Below, in pieces: positions 16,706 to 24,317 of a stretch of 64,000 nucleotides of DNA (position 1 is the first letter of the stretch; each line of letters starts with the position of its first letter). A program made the translations under genes and the position numbers. The notes under the pieces are model-generated. The model was not told the DNA's origin. It worked only from the letters and a program-made list of their open reading frames with translations, and searched no databases. The stretch is from Actinomycetales bacterium (lineage in GTDB: Bacteria > Actinomycetota > Actinomycetes > Actinomycetales > Cellulomonadaceae), in NCBI GenBank assembly GCA_020444245.1, contig JAHLLI010000008.1, forward strand, positions 62,001 to 126,000. Direction: 5' to 3'.

Positions 16706-16909
16706 ATGCTGGGCATGCTCCAGCTCCCGGCGCCCCTGAGGCGCGGTGATCGGATCGGCGTGACGTCGCCGCCGGCAGGGGTGGAGGGCGTGAGCGCGGA
16801 GCGCATCGAATTCTGCGTGAGGTGGCTGCGCGAGGCTGGCTTCCGGCCCGCACCCGGCATCCAGGACCGGCCCGCCCACGTCGCGGGCAAGCTCGGCGAG
16901 CTGCGGTGA
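16706..16909 (+). pseudogene. remnant of a peptidase family S66 (LD-carboxypeptidase/MccF-like) gene
   Basis: Only the first 67 residues of an S66 protein can be read. LPAPLRRGDRIGVTSP is the usual N-terminal strand of LD-carboxypeptidases (consensus L+-GD-I-V-+PS). It is followed by ERIEFCVRWLREAGF, the first helix, after which the frame ends in TGA. Complete proteins are about 300-350 residues and need a Ser-Glu-His triad; nothing downstream resembles it, since an unrelated membrane-protein gene begins on the other strand four bases later. The remainder was probably deleted. Confidence 0.65.
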
Positions 16910-16912
16910 CCC

Positions 16913-17371
16913 TCAGGTGGCGGGGACTGGACCCGCGACCGTGATCGGGGCTACGCACCACGGTGCGGCGAGCCACGCCACGAGCGCGGCGGCCGCAGCG
17001 CCGCCGATGACCACGAGCCAGCCCGCGGCCGTGTACGACGCGCTGAAAGTCACGGGTGCGACGAGCGCCCCGGCAGCCGGCAGGGGCACGAGCAGGGCGC
17101 GCGTCTGCGGGGCGGACAGCCCGCCGTGGGCCCGACGCGCGGCGAAGAGCACCCCCGATGTCAGGGCCTGGACCGTGACGCCGGCGAGGGCTCCGACCAT
17201 CGCGCCGATGGAGAAGAGGTTCACCTCACCCGAGACCAGCGCCGCGACGAGACCGCCGAGCAGCAGACCCGCGACGACGCCGACCCACAGCAGGCGGCCG
17301 AGCACCGAGAGGCCGGCGTCATCGCGCGGTCGGCGCGCGGTCGCGTCCGCGGGCGTCTCGTCTGCGCTCAC
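16913..17371 (-). CDS. hypothetical membrane protein, 152 aa
   Basis: From GTG 17371. A short charged N-terminus (SADETPADATARRPRDD) is followed by four hydrophobic segments, starting LGRLLWVGVVAGLLLGGLVAALVSG and IGAMVGALAGVTVQALTSGVLFAARR. It looks like a small four-helix membrane protein with both ends inside. No conserved functional residues are recognisable. It abuts the S66 remnant, so it marks one edge of whatever rearrangement removed that gene. Confidence 0.6.
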   Translation of the reverse strand: MSADETPADATARRPRDDAGLSVLGRLLWVGVVAGLLLGGLVAALVSGEVNLFSIGAMVGALAGVTVQALTSGVLFAARRAHGGLSAPQTRALLVPLPAAGALVAPVTFSASYTAAGWLVVIGGAAAAALVAWLAAPWCVAPITVAGPVPAT

Positions 17372-17475
17372 GAGCCGATCCTGGCCCGGCGCGGACACCT
17401 CCGCGAGCGACGAGGGTCCATGACCGGATGCCCGGGAAGCGCCACGAGCCGCGTCGGGGCAGCGGGGGCCGGATG

Positions 17476-18444
17476 TCAGCCGGCGGCGGTCGCGGGCTCC
17501 GGGCCGGGGACCGTCGCCCGGATCCGCACCTCGCCGAGCTTGACGACGACGACGCCCGCCACCACCAGCGCGCCGCCGACCAGCTGCACCGGCAGCGGGG
17601 TCTCGCCGAGCACCAGCCAGGCGGCGACGACCGCGGCGAGCACCTCGATCAGGGCCACGAACGACGCCAGCCGGGACCCGAGCCGGCGGGCCGCGGCGAT
17701 GCCCGTGGTGTACGCGGTCGCCGCTGACACCAGCCCGAGCGCCAGCACCGGGATCCACACCGGCACCTCGTGCCCCTGGTACACCGCCGGCGCGGACGAG
17801 ATCCGCATCGGCAGCAGCCGCACCAGCCCGAGCACGCCCAGCACGACGGCACCCACCGCCAGCCCGCCGCCGGCCAGCGTCAGCGGGGGCAGGTCCAGCC
17901 GCTCGTCGGCGGAGAGCACGAAGTAGGTCGCCGCGCCGATCATCGCGGCCAGCGCCCACGCGACGCCCGCCGGGTTCACCCCGGCGCCGCCGAGCATGTC
18001 CAGCACCATCACTAGCCCGAGCGCCGCGATCCCGGCGCCCACCAGTGTCACCGCGCTGGGCCGCTGCCGGTGGCGCAGCCACATCCACACCACGACCGCC
18101 GCGGGCGAGGTGTACTCGATGAGCAGCGCCGGCCCGACCCGCATGTACTGCACCGCGGAGAAGTAGCAGAACTGGGCGCCGGCCACGGCGAGCACGCCGT
18201 AGAGCACCACGACCCCGGCGTTGCGACGCAGCGCCTCCCACCGCCCGCGCAGCGCGACCACGCCCAGCGGCGCCACGACCGCCGCCGCGATCGAGACCCG
18301 CAGGAGCGTCGCCGCGCCGGGGCTCCAGCCGGTGTCGAGCAGCCCGCGCGCGAGCGTGCCGGAGGTCCCGAACGACACAGCGGACACCAGCGCGAACGTG
18401 AGCCCGGAGGCCAGACGCCGGGCGTCATGAGTCATCTGTGTCAT
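17476..18444 (-). CDS. EamA/DMT family transporter
   Basis: 322 residues with ten membrane helices in two EamA repeats (roughly residues 15-145 and 165-305). The second half contains the family-typical SRLASFVALIEVLAAVVAAWLVLGE. EamA proteins export amino acids, metabolites or drugs; the substrate here is unknown. The gene diverges from a CGNR regulator gene 38 bases away, and a palindrome spans its start codon, so control by that neighbour is likely. The ATG at 18442-18444 lies in that palindrome; an alternative ATG four codons further in (MTQM-) is possible. Confidence 0.88.
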   Translation of the reverse strand: MTQMTHDARRLASGLTFALVSAVSFGTSGTLARGLLDTGWSPGAATLLRVSIAAAVVAPLGVVALRGRWEALRRNAGVVVLYGVLAVAGAQFCYFSAVQYMRVGPALLIEYTSPAAVVVWMWLRHRQRPSAVTLVGAGIAALGLVMVLDMLGGAGVNPAGVAWALAAMIGAATYFVLSADERLDLPPLTLAGGGLAVGAVVLGVLGLVRLLPMRISSAPAVYQGHEVPVWIPVLALGLVSAATAYTTGIAAARRLGSRLASFVALIEVLAAVVAAWLVLGETPLPVQLVGGALVVAGVVVVKLGEVRIRATVPGPEPATAAG

Positions 18445-18454
18445 GGCAGATGAC
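18431..18454. promoter_or_regulatory. palindromic operator over the EamA start codon
   Basis: GTCATCTG (18431-18438) and CAGATGAC (18447-18454) are perfect inverted copies around an eight-base spacer that includes the EamA ATG. A second inverted pair, TGTCATG (18439-18445) and CATGACA (about 18493-18499), links it to the start of the CGNR gene. Confidence 0.6.
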
Positions 18455-18470
18455 GCTAGGGCTCGGGATG

Positions 18471-18476
18471 TAACCT
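18471..18476 (+). promoter_or_regulatory. -10 box of a leaderless promoter for the CGNR gene
   Basis: TAACCT is six bases from the GTG at 18483, too close for a ribosome binding site, so the mRNA probably starts with the start codon. Confidence 0.5.
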
Positions 18477-18482
18477 GTCAAC

Positions 18483-19025
18483 GTGGTCTTCGCACATGAC
18501 ACGGAAGCGGCGCTGCAGGCGGCCGTCGTCCTGGCGAACAGCGCGCTCGAGCCTGACACCCTGGCCTCCCCGGCCGAGCTCACCGCGTTCCTCGAGGAGT
18601 GGGAGTACACCGGACGGCACGACGGCACGCAGGCCGAGCTGGACGAGGTCCGCGAGCTGCGCCCGGCCCTGCGCGAGCTGCTCCTGGCGGACCGCGACGG
18701 CGCGGTCGCCCTGGTCAACGCGATGCTCGCGGACCTGAACGCCGTGCCCCAGCTGGTGCGCCACGGACGGCACGACTGGCACATCCACGCCATCGGGCCC
18801 GACGAGCCGCTGGCCCGCCGGATCGTCGTGGAGACCGCGATGGCGATGATCGACGTGATCCGCACCGACGAGATGTCGCGGCTCGGTGTGTGCGCGGACG
18901 ACACCTGCGACGGCGTGGTGCTCGACCTGTCGCGCAACCGCTCGCGGAGGTACTGCTCGACGGCGTGCACCAATCGCAACGCGGTGGCCGCCTACCGGGC
19001 GCGTCAGGCCACCGCGGAGGCCTGA
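18483..19025 (+). CDS. ABATE/CGNR zinc-finger transcriptional regulator
   Basis: 180 residues. The N-terminal ABATE-type ligand domain (residues 1-130) contains LRELLLADRDGAVALVNAMLAD. The C-terminal CGNR zinc finger has CADDTCDGVVLDLSRN, then RRYCSTACTNRNAVAAYRAR, which supplies four Cys ligands and the (C)-x-NR signature. Such proteins act as stress or metabolite responsive regulators and often neighbour transporters. Divergent from the EamA gene with shared palindromic sequences between them, so it probably controls EamA and itself. Confidence 0.85.
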   Translation: MVFAHDTEAALQAAVVLANSALEPDTLASPAELTAFLEEWEYTGRHDGTQAELDEVRELRPALRELLLADRDGAVALVNAMLADLNAVPQLVRHGRHDWHIHAIGPDEPLARRIVVETAMAMIDVIRTDEMSRLGVCADDTCDGVVLDLSRNRSRRYCSTACTNRNAVAAYRARQATAEA

Positions 19026-19074
19026 GCGGCCCCGCGTCCTGCGCGCTCGCGGTGGCCGATGGTTGGATTGGGCC

Positions 19075-19542
19075 ATGGCTGCGAACAAGGGTCGTTCGGT
19101 CTGGTGGGTCCTGCTGCTCCTCGCGCTGGGTGGAGCAGCCGTCTGGGTCGCGCGCCTGCTGCGGGACGACGACGCCTGGACGGCGCCGGTCGGAGAACCT
19201 TGGGAGCCGGCGCCGAGCCCCGGCCCGTCGCCCGAGCCGAAGGTCGAGGCCGGGCCCGAGCCTGACCCGGTACCGGCACCCGCCCCCGAGCCCACGTCCG
19301 ACCGGCCTCCCGCCCCGGTGCCGTCCACGCCCACCGCGGTGCGTCCGGACGTGCCGGACGACCTGACCCGGATCGACGGCGTCGGCCCCAAGATCTCCGA
19401 GGCGCTGATCGCCGCGGGCCTGACGACCTATGCCGCCGTGGCCGCTGCGTCCGAGGACGACCTGCGCGCCGCGCTCTCGGCCGCCAAGCTGCGCTTCGCG
19501 CCCACCCTGCCGACCTGGTCGGAGCAGGCGCGCAACCTCTAG
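19075..19542 (+). CDS. membrane-anchored helix-hairpin-helix protein
   Basis: 155 residues. One membrane helix (residues 8-27, VWWVLLLLALGGAAVWVARLL), a Pro/Glu/Ala-rich linker of about 60 residues, then a helix-hairpin-helix domain DLTRIDGVGPKISEALIAAGL with the GVGP hairpin. It resembles actinobacterial proteins with a C-terminal HhH_5 domain, which bind nucleic acid or act in protein contacts. Downstream it overlaps the convergent glycerophosphodiesterase-like gene by four bases at the stops. Confidence 0.75.
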   Translation: MAANKGRSVWWVLLLLALGGAAVWVARLLRDDDAWTAPVGEPWEPAPSPGPSPEPKVEAGPEPDPVPAPAPEPTSDRPPAPVPSTPTAVRPDVPDDLTRIDGVGPKISEALIAAGLTTYAAVAAASEDDLRAALSAAKLRFAPTLPTWSEQARNL

Positions 19543-20282
19543 GCCGCCACGGCCCGTCGCTCGTGCCGGCCCAGCCACGCGCCGAGCCGCTCCGGGCTGT
19601 GCGTGAGGATCGCGTCCACGCCCAACGCCGTGGCGCGGGACCACAGGGCGTGCTCGTCCAGCGCCCAGCCCAGCACGCCGAGGCCGGCGTGGTGCAGCCG
19701 GTCGACGAGCCCAGGGTGGTGCACCAGGAGCCGCCCTGGCAGCGCGGCCGACCGCACGCCCAGGTCCAGGCAACGTGAAGCGATCCCCGGGTCTCCCCGG
19801 TGCAGCTCGAGGGCGAGCGGGACGTCCGGATCCGCGGCCGCGACGGCGCCCAGCGTCCGCGGGTCGTCACTGAGCACGGTGACCCGACCGCCGAGCCCGG
19901 CGTCCAGCACCGGGCCGGTCACGAGTGCGGCCTCCAGCCCGACCCACGCACCGCGCGGGTGCAGCACCAGGCCCCGCCCACCCGACGCAGCGAGCTCGAG
20001 CACCTCCGCCAGCGTCGGCACCCGCGCGTCGGCGTGCTCGGGCGCGAACCACGAGCCGGCGTCCAGCCGACGCAGCTCGGCCAGGTCGAGCGCGCCGACC
20101 GCTCCGGTCCCGTCGGTGGTCGCGTCCACGGTCTCGTCGCGCAGCGCGACCACGTGACGGTCGGCGGTCAGGCGCAGGTCGACGTGGAGGGCGTCCGCCC
20201 CGGCACGCCGTCCGGCCTCGAACGCGGCGAGGGTGTTCTCCGGTGCGAGGGCGGCGGCGTCGGTCACCACGGCAACGGCCAT
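19539..20282 (-). CDS. glycerophosphodiester phosphodiesterase-like protein lacking catalytic residues
   Basis: 247 residues from ATG 20282 (GAGGAG upstream). The GDPD barrel is clear from APENTLAAFEAGRRAGADALHVDLRLTADRH and VDATTDGTGAVGALDLAELRRLDAG. The residues that make these enzymes active are changed. The opening HRG is TDA, the metal Glu of the ELD motif is His (HVD), and the second catalytic His (HD motif) is Arg (LRD). Active phosphodiesterase is therefore unlikely. The frame is otherwise intact to full length, so it may be a binding or sensing relative. Confidence 0.8.
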   Translation of the reverse strand: MAVAVVTDAAALAPENTLAAFEAGRRAGADALHVDLRLTADRHVVALRDETVDATTDGTGAVGALDLAELRRLDAGSWFAPEHADARVPTLAEVLELAASGGRGLVLHPRGAWVGLEAALVTGPVLDAGLGGRVTVLSDDPRTLGAVAAADPDVPLALELHRGDPGIASRCLDLGVRSAALPGRLLVHHPGLVDRLHHAGLGVLGWALDEHALWSRATALGVDAILTHSPERLGAWLGRHERRAVAA

Positions 20283-20430
20283 CGGGGTCTCCTCGGCGTT
20301 GTCCGCCGGCCACTGTCGCGACCGGCTCCACCTCACGCTACGGAGCCCGTGCCCCGGCGGGAACGGGGCGAGGACGGAGTTCGGGAAGCGTTCGCCCGGG
20401 CGTCGCGCCGCGTGCGCCGCGCGGTCACGC

Positions 20431-20910
20431 TCAGTCGAGCTTGTACCAGGGCCGGCGGTCCGGGAGCCGCTCGATCACGACGGCCGTACCCACCGTGACC
20501 GCGAGCCGCTGCGCCTCGTCGTCCCCGAGCGTGAGCACCGCGGACCGGCCGCCCTCGTGGATCCGACCGAGCGGCAGCTGGCCCGGGCTGAGCATGTCGA
20601 CGGTGTCGACCCAGGGGGCGCAGTCCGCGATCCGCGCCCACCCGTCGTCGTCGCCGTGGGCGACCCGCACCGGCACCTCGACCCTGGCCAGGCGCCGCAG
20701 CCAGGTGCCGATCGCCTCGAACCCGCGCCGGCGGCGCCCGGCGAGCGTCGACCACGCCTCCGCGGCGATCTGCGGAGCGGCCGGGTCCAGGCCGTCCTTG
20801 GCGCGGAGCTCGGCCAGCAGCGCGTAGGGCCTGGTCGCGGTCAGCACCGCGCCGACGAGGACCGGCACACCGTCCGACTCAGCGCTGAGCGCATACCAGT
20901 GGTTGGCCAC
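20431..20910 (-). CDS. conserved hypothetical protein, 159 aa
   Basis: From GTG 20910, with CTGGGA about eight bases upstream. A soluble alpha/beta protein without signal or membrane segments. A central RRRRGFEAIGTWLRRLARVEVPVRV stretch is basic, and the C-terminus has LGDDEAQRLAVTVGTAVVIERLPDRRPWYKLD. No recognised motif. Followed 23 bases upstream on the same strand by another unknown gene (20933-21400), so the two may share a transcript. Confidence 0.6.
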   Translation of the reverse strand: MANHWYALSAESDGVPVLVGAVLTATRPYALLAELRAKDGLDPAAPQIAAEAWSTLAGRRRRGFEAIGTWLRRLARVEVPVRVAHGDDDGWARIADCAPWVDTVDMLSPGQLPLGRIHEGGRSAVLTLGDDEAQRLAVTVGTAVVIERLPDRRPWYKLD

Positions 20911-20932
20911 GGTCCCAGTGTGGCGGAGACCG

Positions 20933-21400
20933 TCAGTCCAGGACGACCTCATCGCTGATCATCGTGACGGAGACCTCGGGCTCGCCGTCCGCGCCGAGGT
21001 GCTCGTAGGCGACCGGCATCCCGGGCCGACCGGGGTCGAACCAGAACGTCGACACCCGTCCGTCGGGCCGGGTGACGGTGTAGCGGGTGCACAGCAGCTC
21101 GCCCAGCGGCGTGGTGAGCATGACGCGCCCGTGCTCGGTGGAGTCCGCCGGGAACTCGGCGTGGGCCCGGAGCTCCTCCCAGGTGGCGTGCGAGCGCTCG
21201 GCGGGCGTGCGGGTGCCGTCGGCCTTCTCCGTCCAGATCTCGAGGTGCGCACCGTGCGCGTCGACCTCGTCGAAGCGCTCGACCTGGTGGAACGGCGGCT
21301 CGTCGGGGGTCTCGACCAGGGTGCGGACGGTGCGTCCGGCGGGGCAGTTGCCCCGGATCTGCTCGGCGGTGAAGGGCGTCGGAAGGACGGTGTCGGTCAT
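20933..21400 (-). CDS. conserved hypothetical protein, 155 aa
   Basis: Start ATG 21400. The product looks mostly beta-stranded: TVRTLVETPDEPPFHQVERF, AHLEIWTEKADG, GELLCTRYTVTRPDGRVSTFWFDPGRPGMPV. The order 'FTAEQIRGNCPAGRTVR' at the N-terminus is seen in a widespread small family without known function, usually found alone. No export signal. Possibly a ligand-binding barrel; this is only inference from the strand pattern. Confidence 0.65.
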   Translation of the reverse strand: MTDTVLPTPFTAEQIRGNCPAGRTVRTLVETPDEPPFHQVERFDEVDAHGAHLEIWTEKADGTRTPAERSHATWEELRAHAEFPADSTEHGRVMLTTPLGELLCTRYTVTRPDGRVSTFWFDPGRPGMPVAYEHLGADGEPEVSVTMISDEVVLD

Positions 21401-21443
21401 GTCCTCAGCGTGGCCCGCCTCGGGCCCCACGACCACTCGTCCG

Positions 21444-21863
21444 CTACGCGGTGCGCGCCACGGGCGCGCACGGGACCCGGCGCGCGGTCGGGGCGCGCAG
21501 CACGTGCCCGGTCCCGGCCACCCGCCACACCGGCGCGTCGAGGCGTGGCACCGGGCGCCCGGCGGCGAAGTAGCGCGCCACGGCGTCGGCCGCGGCGGCC
21601 GGCGAGCAGAACGTGCGGCCCGACCACGGGCGGGTCAGGACCCGCAGCTCGCAGGTCGACGGGGTGAACTGGCCCTTGACGGTGTGCCCGGCGACGGTCG
21701 CGACCACGTCGACCAGCTCGACGGCCCGTTCCGGCAGCACGCGCGGCGGTGCCTCGTCGGCCGCCAGCAGGTGTCGCAGCACCTCACGTCGGGAGGTGCC
21801 GAGCCGGGTGGCCTCGCGTGCGAGCAGGCGGAAGGTGGCGTCGTCGACGGCGATCGTCCGCAT
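21444..21863 (-). CDS. ribbon-helix-helix protein with a C-terminal small domain
   Basis: 139 residues from ATG 21863 (GAGGGGG upstream). Residues 1-34 (MRTIAVDDATFRLLAREATR and LGTSRREVLRHLL) form a ribbon-helix-helix DNA-binding unit that closely resembles the SeqA N-terminus in strand sequence and spacing. The C-terminal part (residues 60-130) has a strand-rich KGQFTP-, WSGRTFCSPAAAADAV-, APVWRVAGTG- pattern reminiscent of RAMA-like or SeqA-like modules that read modified DNA. This is a weak resemblance; a plain RHH regulator is the safe call. Confidence 0.55.
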   Translation of the reverse strand: MRTIAVDDATFRLLAREATRLGTSRREVLRHLLAADEAPPRVLPERAVELVDVVATVAGHTVKGQFTPSTCELRVLTRPWSGRTFCSPAAAADAVARYFAAGRPVPRLDAPVWRVAGTGHVLRAPTARRVPCAPVARTA

Positions 21864-21974
21864 GGCGCCCCCTCGCGTGGGTGTCCTCCCAGCATGCCCC
21901 ACAGCGCGCGTCCGCGGTAGATCGACGTCACCCGACCGGGTGCCGTTCAGCCGCGGTCGTCCGGGTCTGCCGGC

Positions 21975-22634
21975 CTACTGCTGCTCCGTGTCGTCGTCGG
22001 TGAAGCACGTCGCGGTTCCCGCCGGGATGATCAGCCCCTGGTGGAAGGTCTGGGCCCAGTGCGCGCCGGCGGTCCGGTAGGTGACGCGGATGGCGGACCA
22101 CGAGGCCTGAGCCGCCGCATCGTCGGCGTGGACGCGCAGGACGACGTCCTCGGTGACGCCGGCGGTCAGGTGCGCGCCGGCGAGGTCGCGCTCGCTGCTC
22201 CACTCGAGGGTCAGCCCGGCCCGGTCGGCGCTCGACAGGGGCCAGTGCATGGCCCCCACCGTCGTGTACCCGCCGTCGCTGCCGTGCACGACGGGCACCA
22301 CTGTGGCGTCGACGACGACGTTCGTGGCTCCGACGAGGGTCAGGCCGGTCAGCTCGACGTCGGACGTCGGCTCGAGCACGGCCCCGAAGGCCACGTCGCC
22401 ATCGGCCGGCCCTCCGGCCCGCGTGGCGCAGACCGTGACGGTGCCGTCCTCCGGTGGACTCAGGTGGCCGCCGGGGTGCACGGCGGTCACCCACCAGGTC
22501 CCGCCCACGACGAACGCTGCGGCGAGCGCGCCGCCGGCCCACGCCGCGAGCCGGCCGCGGGAGGGTCTTGGCTCACCCGGCTCCGGGGCTCCCGTGGCGG
22601 GTGCCTCCGGTCCGACGGCACTCGTTCCTGCCAC
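21975..22634 (-). CDS. hypothetical membrane-anchored protein, 219 aa
   Basis: GTG 22634 is preceded by GGGGGG. A Pro/Ala/Glu-rich cytoplasmic start (residues 1-30) leads to one membrane helix (residues 32-52, LAAWAGGALAAAFVVGGTWWV). An exported domain of about 165 residues follows, probably a beta-sandwich (TLVGATNVVVDATVVPVVHG, TLEWSSERDLAGAHLTAGV). Two cysteines (CATRAGG and ATCFTDDD) may form a disulphide. No family recognised. It lies apart from its neighbours with a leader of about 145 bases upstream. Confidence 0.6.
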   Translation of the reverse strand: MAGTSAVGPEAPATGAPEPGEPRPSRGRLAAWAGGALAAAFVVGGTWWVTAVHPGGHLSPPEDGTVTVCATRAGGPADGDVAFGAVLEPTSDVELTGLTLVGATNVVVDATVVPVVHGSDGGYTTVGAMHWPLSSADRAGLTLEWSSERDLAGAHLTAGVTEDVVLRVHADDAAAQASWSAIRVTYRTAGAHWAQTFHQGLIIPAGTATCFTDDDTEQQ

Positions 22635-22779
22635 GATCTGCCCCCCGCGTTCTCCGATCGTTCCTGCGCGCACGCTACGACCTCTGCGGGCCGGGCGGGA
22701 GAGGGCCGCCCCGTCGATGCGCGCCGACACGTGCCCAGCGCCGGGGCGCGCGTTCCGCGCAGTCACGGTTCGGGCGCCG

Positions 22780-24198
22780 TCACGGCCCGGGCGTCGTCAC
22801 CCGATCTTTGGGCATCGCCAGCACCGCGACTCCGGTGAGCACCGCGACCCCGGCGATCGTCCAGAACGCCCGTGTCGCCGCGATGCCGAACAGCGCGGGG
22901 TCGGCCTGCGCGGACGCGCCTCGCATCACGCCGTTGACCAGCGCGCCGAGCACCGCGACGCCCACCGCGCTGCCCATCGACCGGGCAAACATGTTGGTGC
23001 CGGTGACCACGGCGCGCTCGCCCCACTCCACGCTGGACTGCGCCGCGATCATCGAGGGCGCGGCGACGAAGCCCAGCCCGGCACCCATCGCGAAGCACGC
23101 CGCCCCGGTGAGCGCCACGGACGGCGTCGCCGACGACACCGCGAGCGCCACGGCGGCGACGATCACGACGCAGACCCCGATCAGCGCCGTCGACCGGAAC
23201 CCGAGGCGCAGGTAGACCCGCCCGCTCTGGGAGGCCGAGATCGGCCACCCGATGGTGAGCATCGCCAGCGCGAGCCCCGACGTCAGGGGCGCCACCGCGA
23301 GGGTCGCCTCGAGGAACGTCGGCACATACGTCGTGACCCCCATGAGCAGCGCCCCCACGCCCACCGCGATCGCCGCGGTCGTCGCCAGCAGCCGCCGGGA
23401 CAGCACCCACAGCGGCAGGACGGGCTCGGCGGCACCGCGCTCGACCAGCGCGAACACCGCCAGCAGCAGCGCGCCCAGCCCGAACCCGCCGACGGACTGC
23501 CACGCGTCCCACGCCCACGCGTTGCCGCCCTCGAGCGTCGCGAGGATCACCAGGCTCAGGCCCGCGGTCAGGAGCGCACTCCCCAGCCAGTCGATCCGGT
23601 GCGGGCGGTGCTCGACGGTCTCGTGGTAGCGCCGCAGCAGCAGCCATGCGGCCGTCAGCCCCAGTGGCACGTTGACGAAGAAGATCCACTGCCAGCCGAC
23701 GGTCTGGCTGAACAACCCGCCGAGCGTGGGGCCCACCACCGACGCCACGCCCCAGACGCTCGCGATGTACCCCTGCACGCGGGCCCGCTCGGCGACCGTG
23801 TAGATGTCGCCGACGATCGTCACCGACATCGGCTGGACGGCGCCGGCGCCCAGACCCTGGATGGCACGGAACGCGATGAGCGCGGGCATCGACCAGGCGA
23901 ACCCGCACAGCACCGAGCCGACGACGAACGTCGCGACCCCGGCGAGGATCACCGGCTTGCGCCCGAACGTGTCGGCGATCTTGGAGTACACCGGGACCGT
24001 CACGGCCTGCGCGAGCAGGTAGATCGAGAACAGCCACGGGAAGCTCGTGAACCCGCCGAGGTCACTGACGATCGTCGGGACCGCCGTGGCCAGGATCGTC
24101 GCATCGATCGCGACCAGGCTCGTGGTGGTCATGAGCGCGATGAGCACCGGGCCCCGCTCGGAGCGGAAGCCCACGTCGGCGCGGCTCGCGAAGGTCAC
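22780..24198 (-). CDS. MFS multidrug exporter, EmrB/QacA (14-helix) type
   Basis: 472 residues from GTG 24198. Fourteen membrane segments. Motif A is KIADTFGRKPV, motif C-like GVASVVGPTLGGLFSQTVGWQWIFFVNVPLG is near residue 140, and DATILATAVPTIVSDLGG in helix 1 is the motif D1 of drug:proton antiporters. These proteins export cationic and other drugs in exchange for protons. No regulator is next to it. The long open frame upstream of 24198 lacks coding character. Confidence 0.9.
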   Translation of the reverse strand: MTFASRADVGFRSERGPVLIALMTTTSLVAIDATILATAVPTIVSDLGGFTSFPWLFSIYLLAQAVTVPVYSKIADTFGRKPVILAGVATFVVGSVLCGFAWSMPALIAFRAIQGLGAGAVQPMSVTIVGDIYTVAERARVQGYIASVWGVASVVGPTLGGLFSQTVGWQWIFFVNVPLGLTAAWLLLRRYHETVEHRPHRIDWLGSALLTAGLSLVILATLEGGNAWAWDAWQSVGGFGLGALLLAVFALVERGAAEPVLPLWVLSRRLLATTAAIAVGVGALLMGVTTYVPTFLEATLAVAPLTSGLALAMLTIGWPISASQSGRVYLRLGFRSTALIGVCVVIVAAVALAVSSATPSVALTGAACFAMGAGLGFVAAPSMIAAQSSVEWGERAVVTGTNMFARSMGSAVGVAVLGALVNGVMRGASAQADPALFGIAATRAFWTIAGVAVLTGVAVLAMPKDRVTTPGP

Positions 24199-24277
24199 GA
24201 GGTCACAGCGTCCTCGCCGAGGGCCCGCGGCGCCAAACCGTGCGCGGCCCCGGCGCTCGCCGCACGCGGAGACGGAA

Positions 24278-24312
24278 GCGGCGGGCCGGACGCAAGGTCG
24301 CCGGCCCGCCGC
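24278..24312 (-). terminator. hairpin terminator after the permease gene
   Basis: GCGGCGGGCCGG (24278-24289) and CCGGCCCGCCGC (24301-24312) are perfect twelve-base complements with an eleven-base loop. The hairpin starts six bases after the permease stop on the minus strand. Confidence 0.75.
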
Positions 24313-24317
24313 GTCGG

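Noticed and set aside
19081-19092. Second copy of the 58284 inverted-repeat sequence (GCGAACAAGGGT)
   Set aside because: A twelve-base match inside a coding region (codons for ANKG) without the inverted arm, so it is chance.
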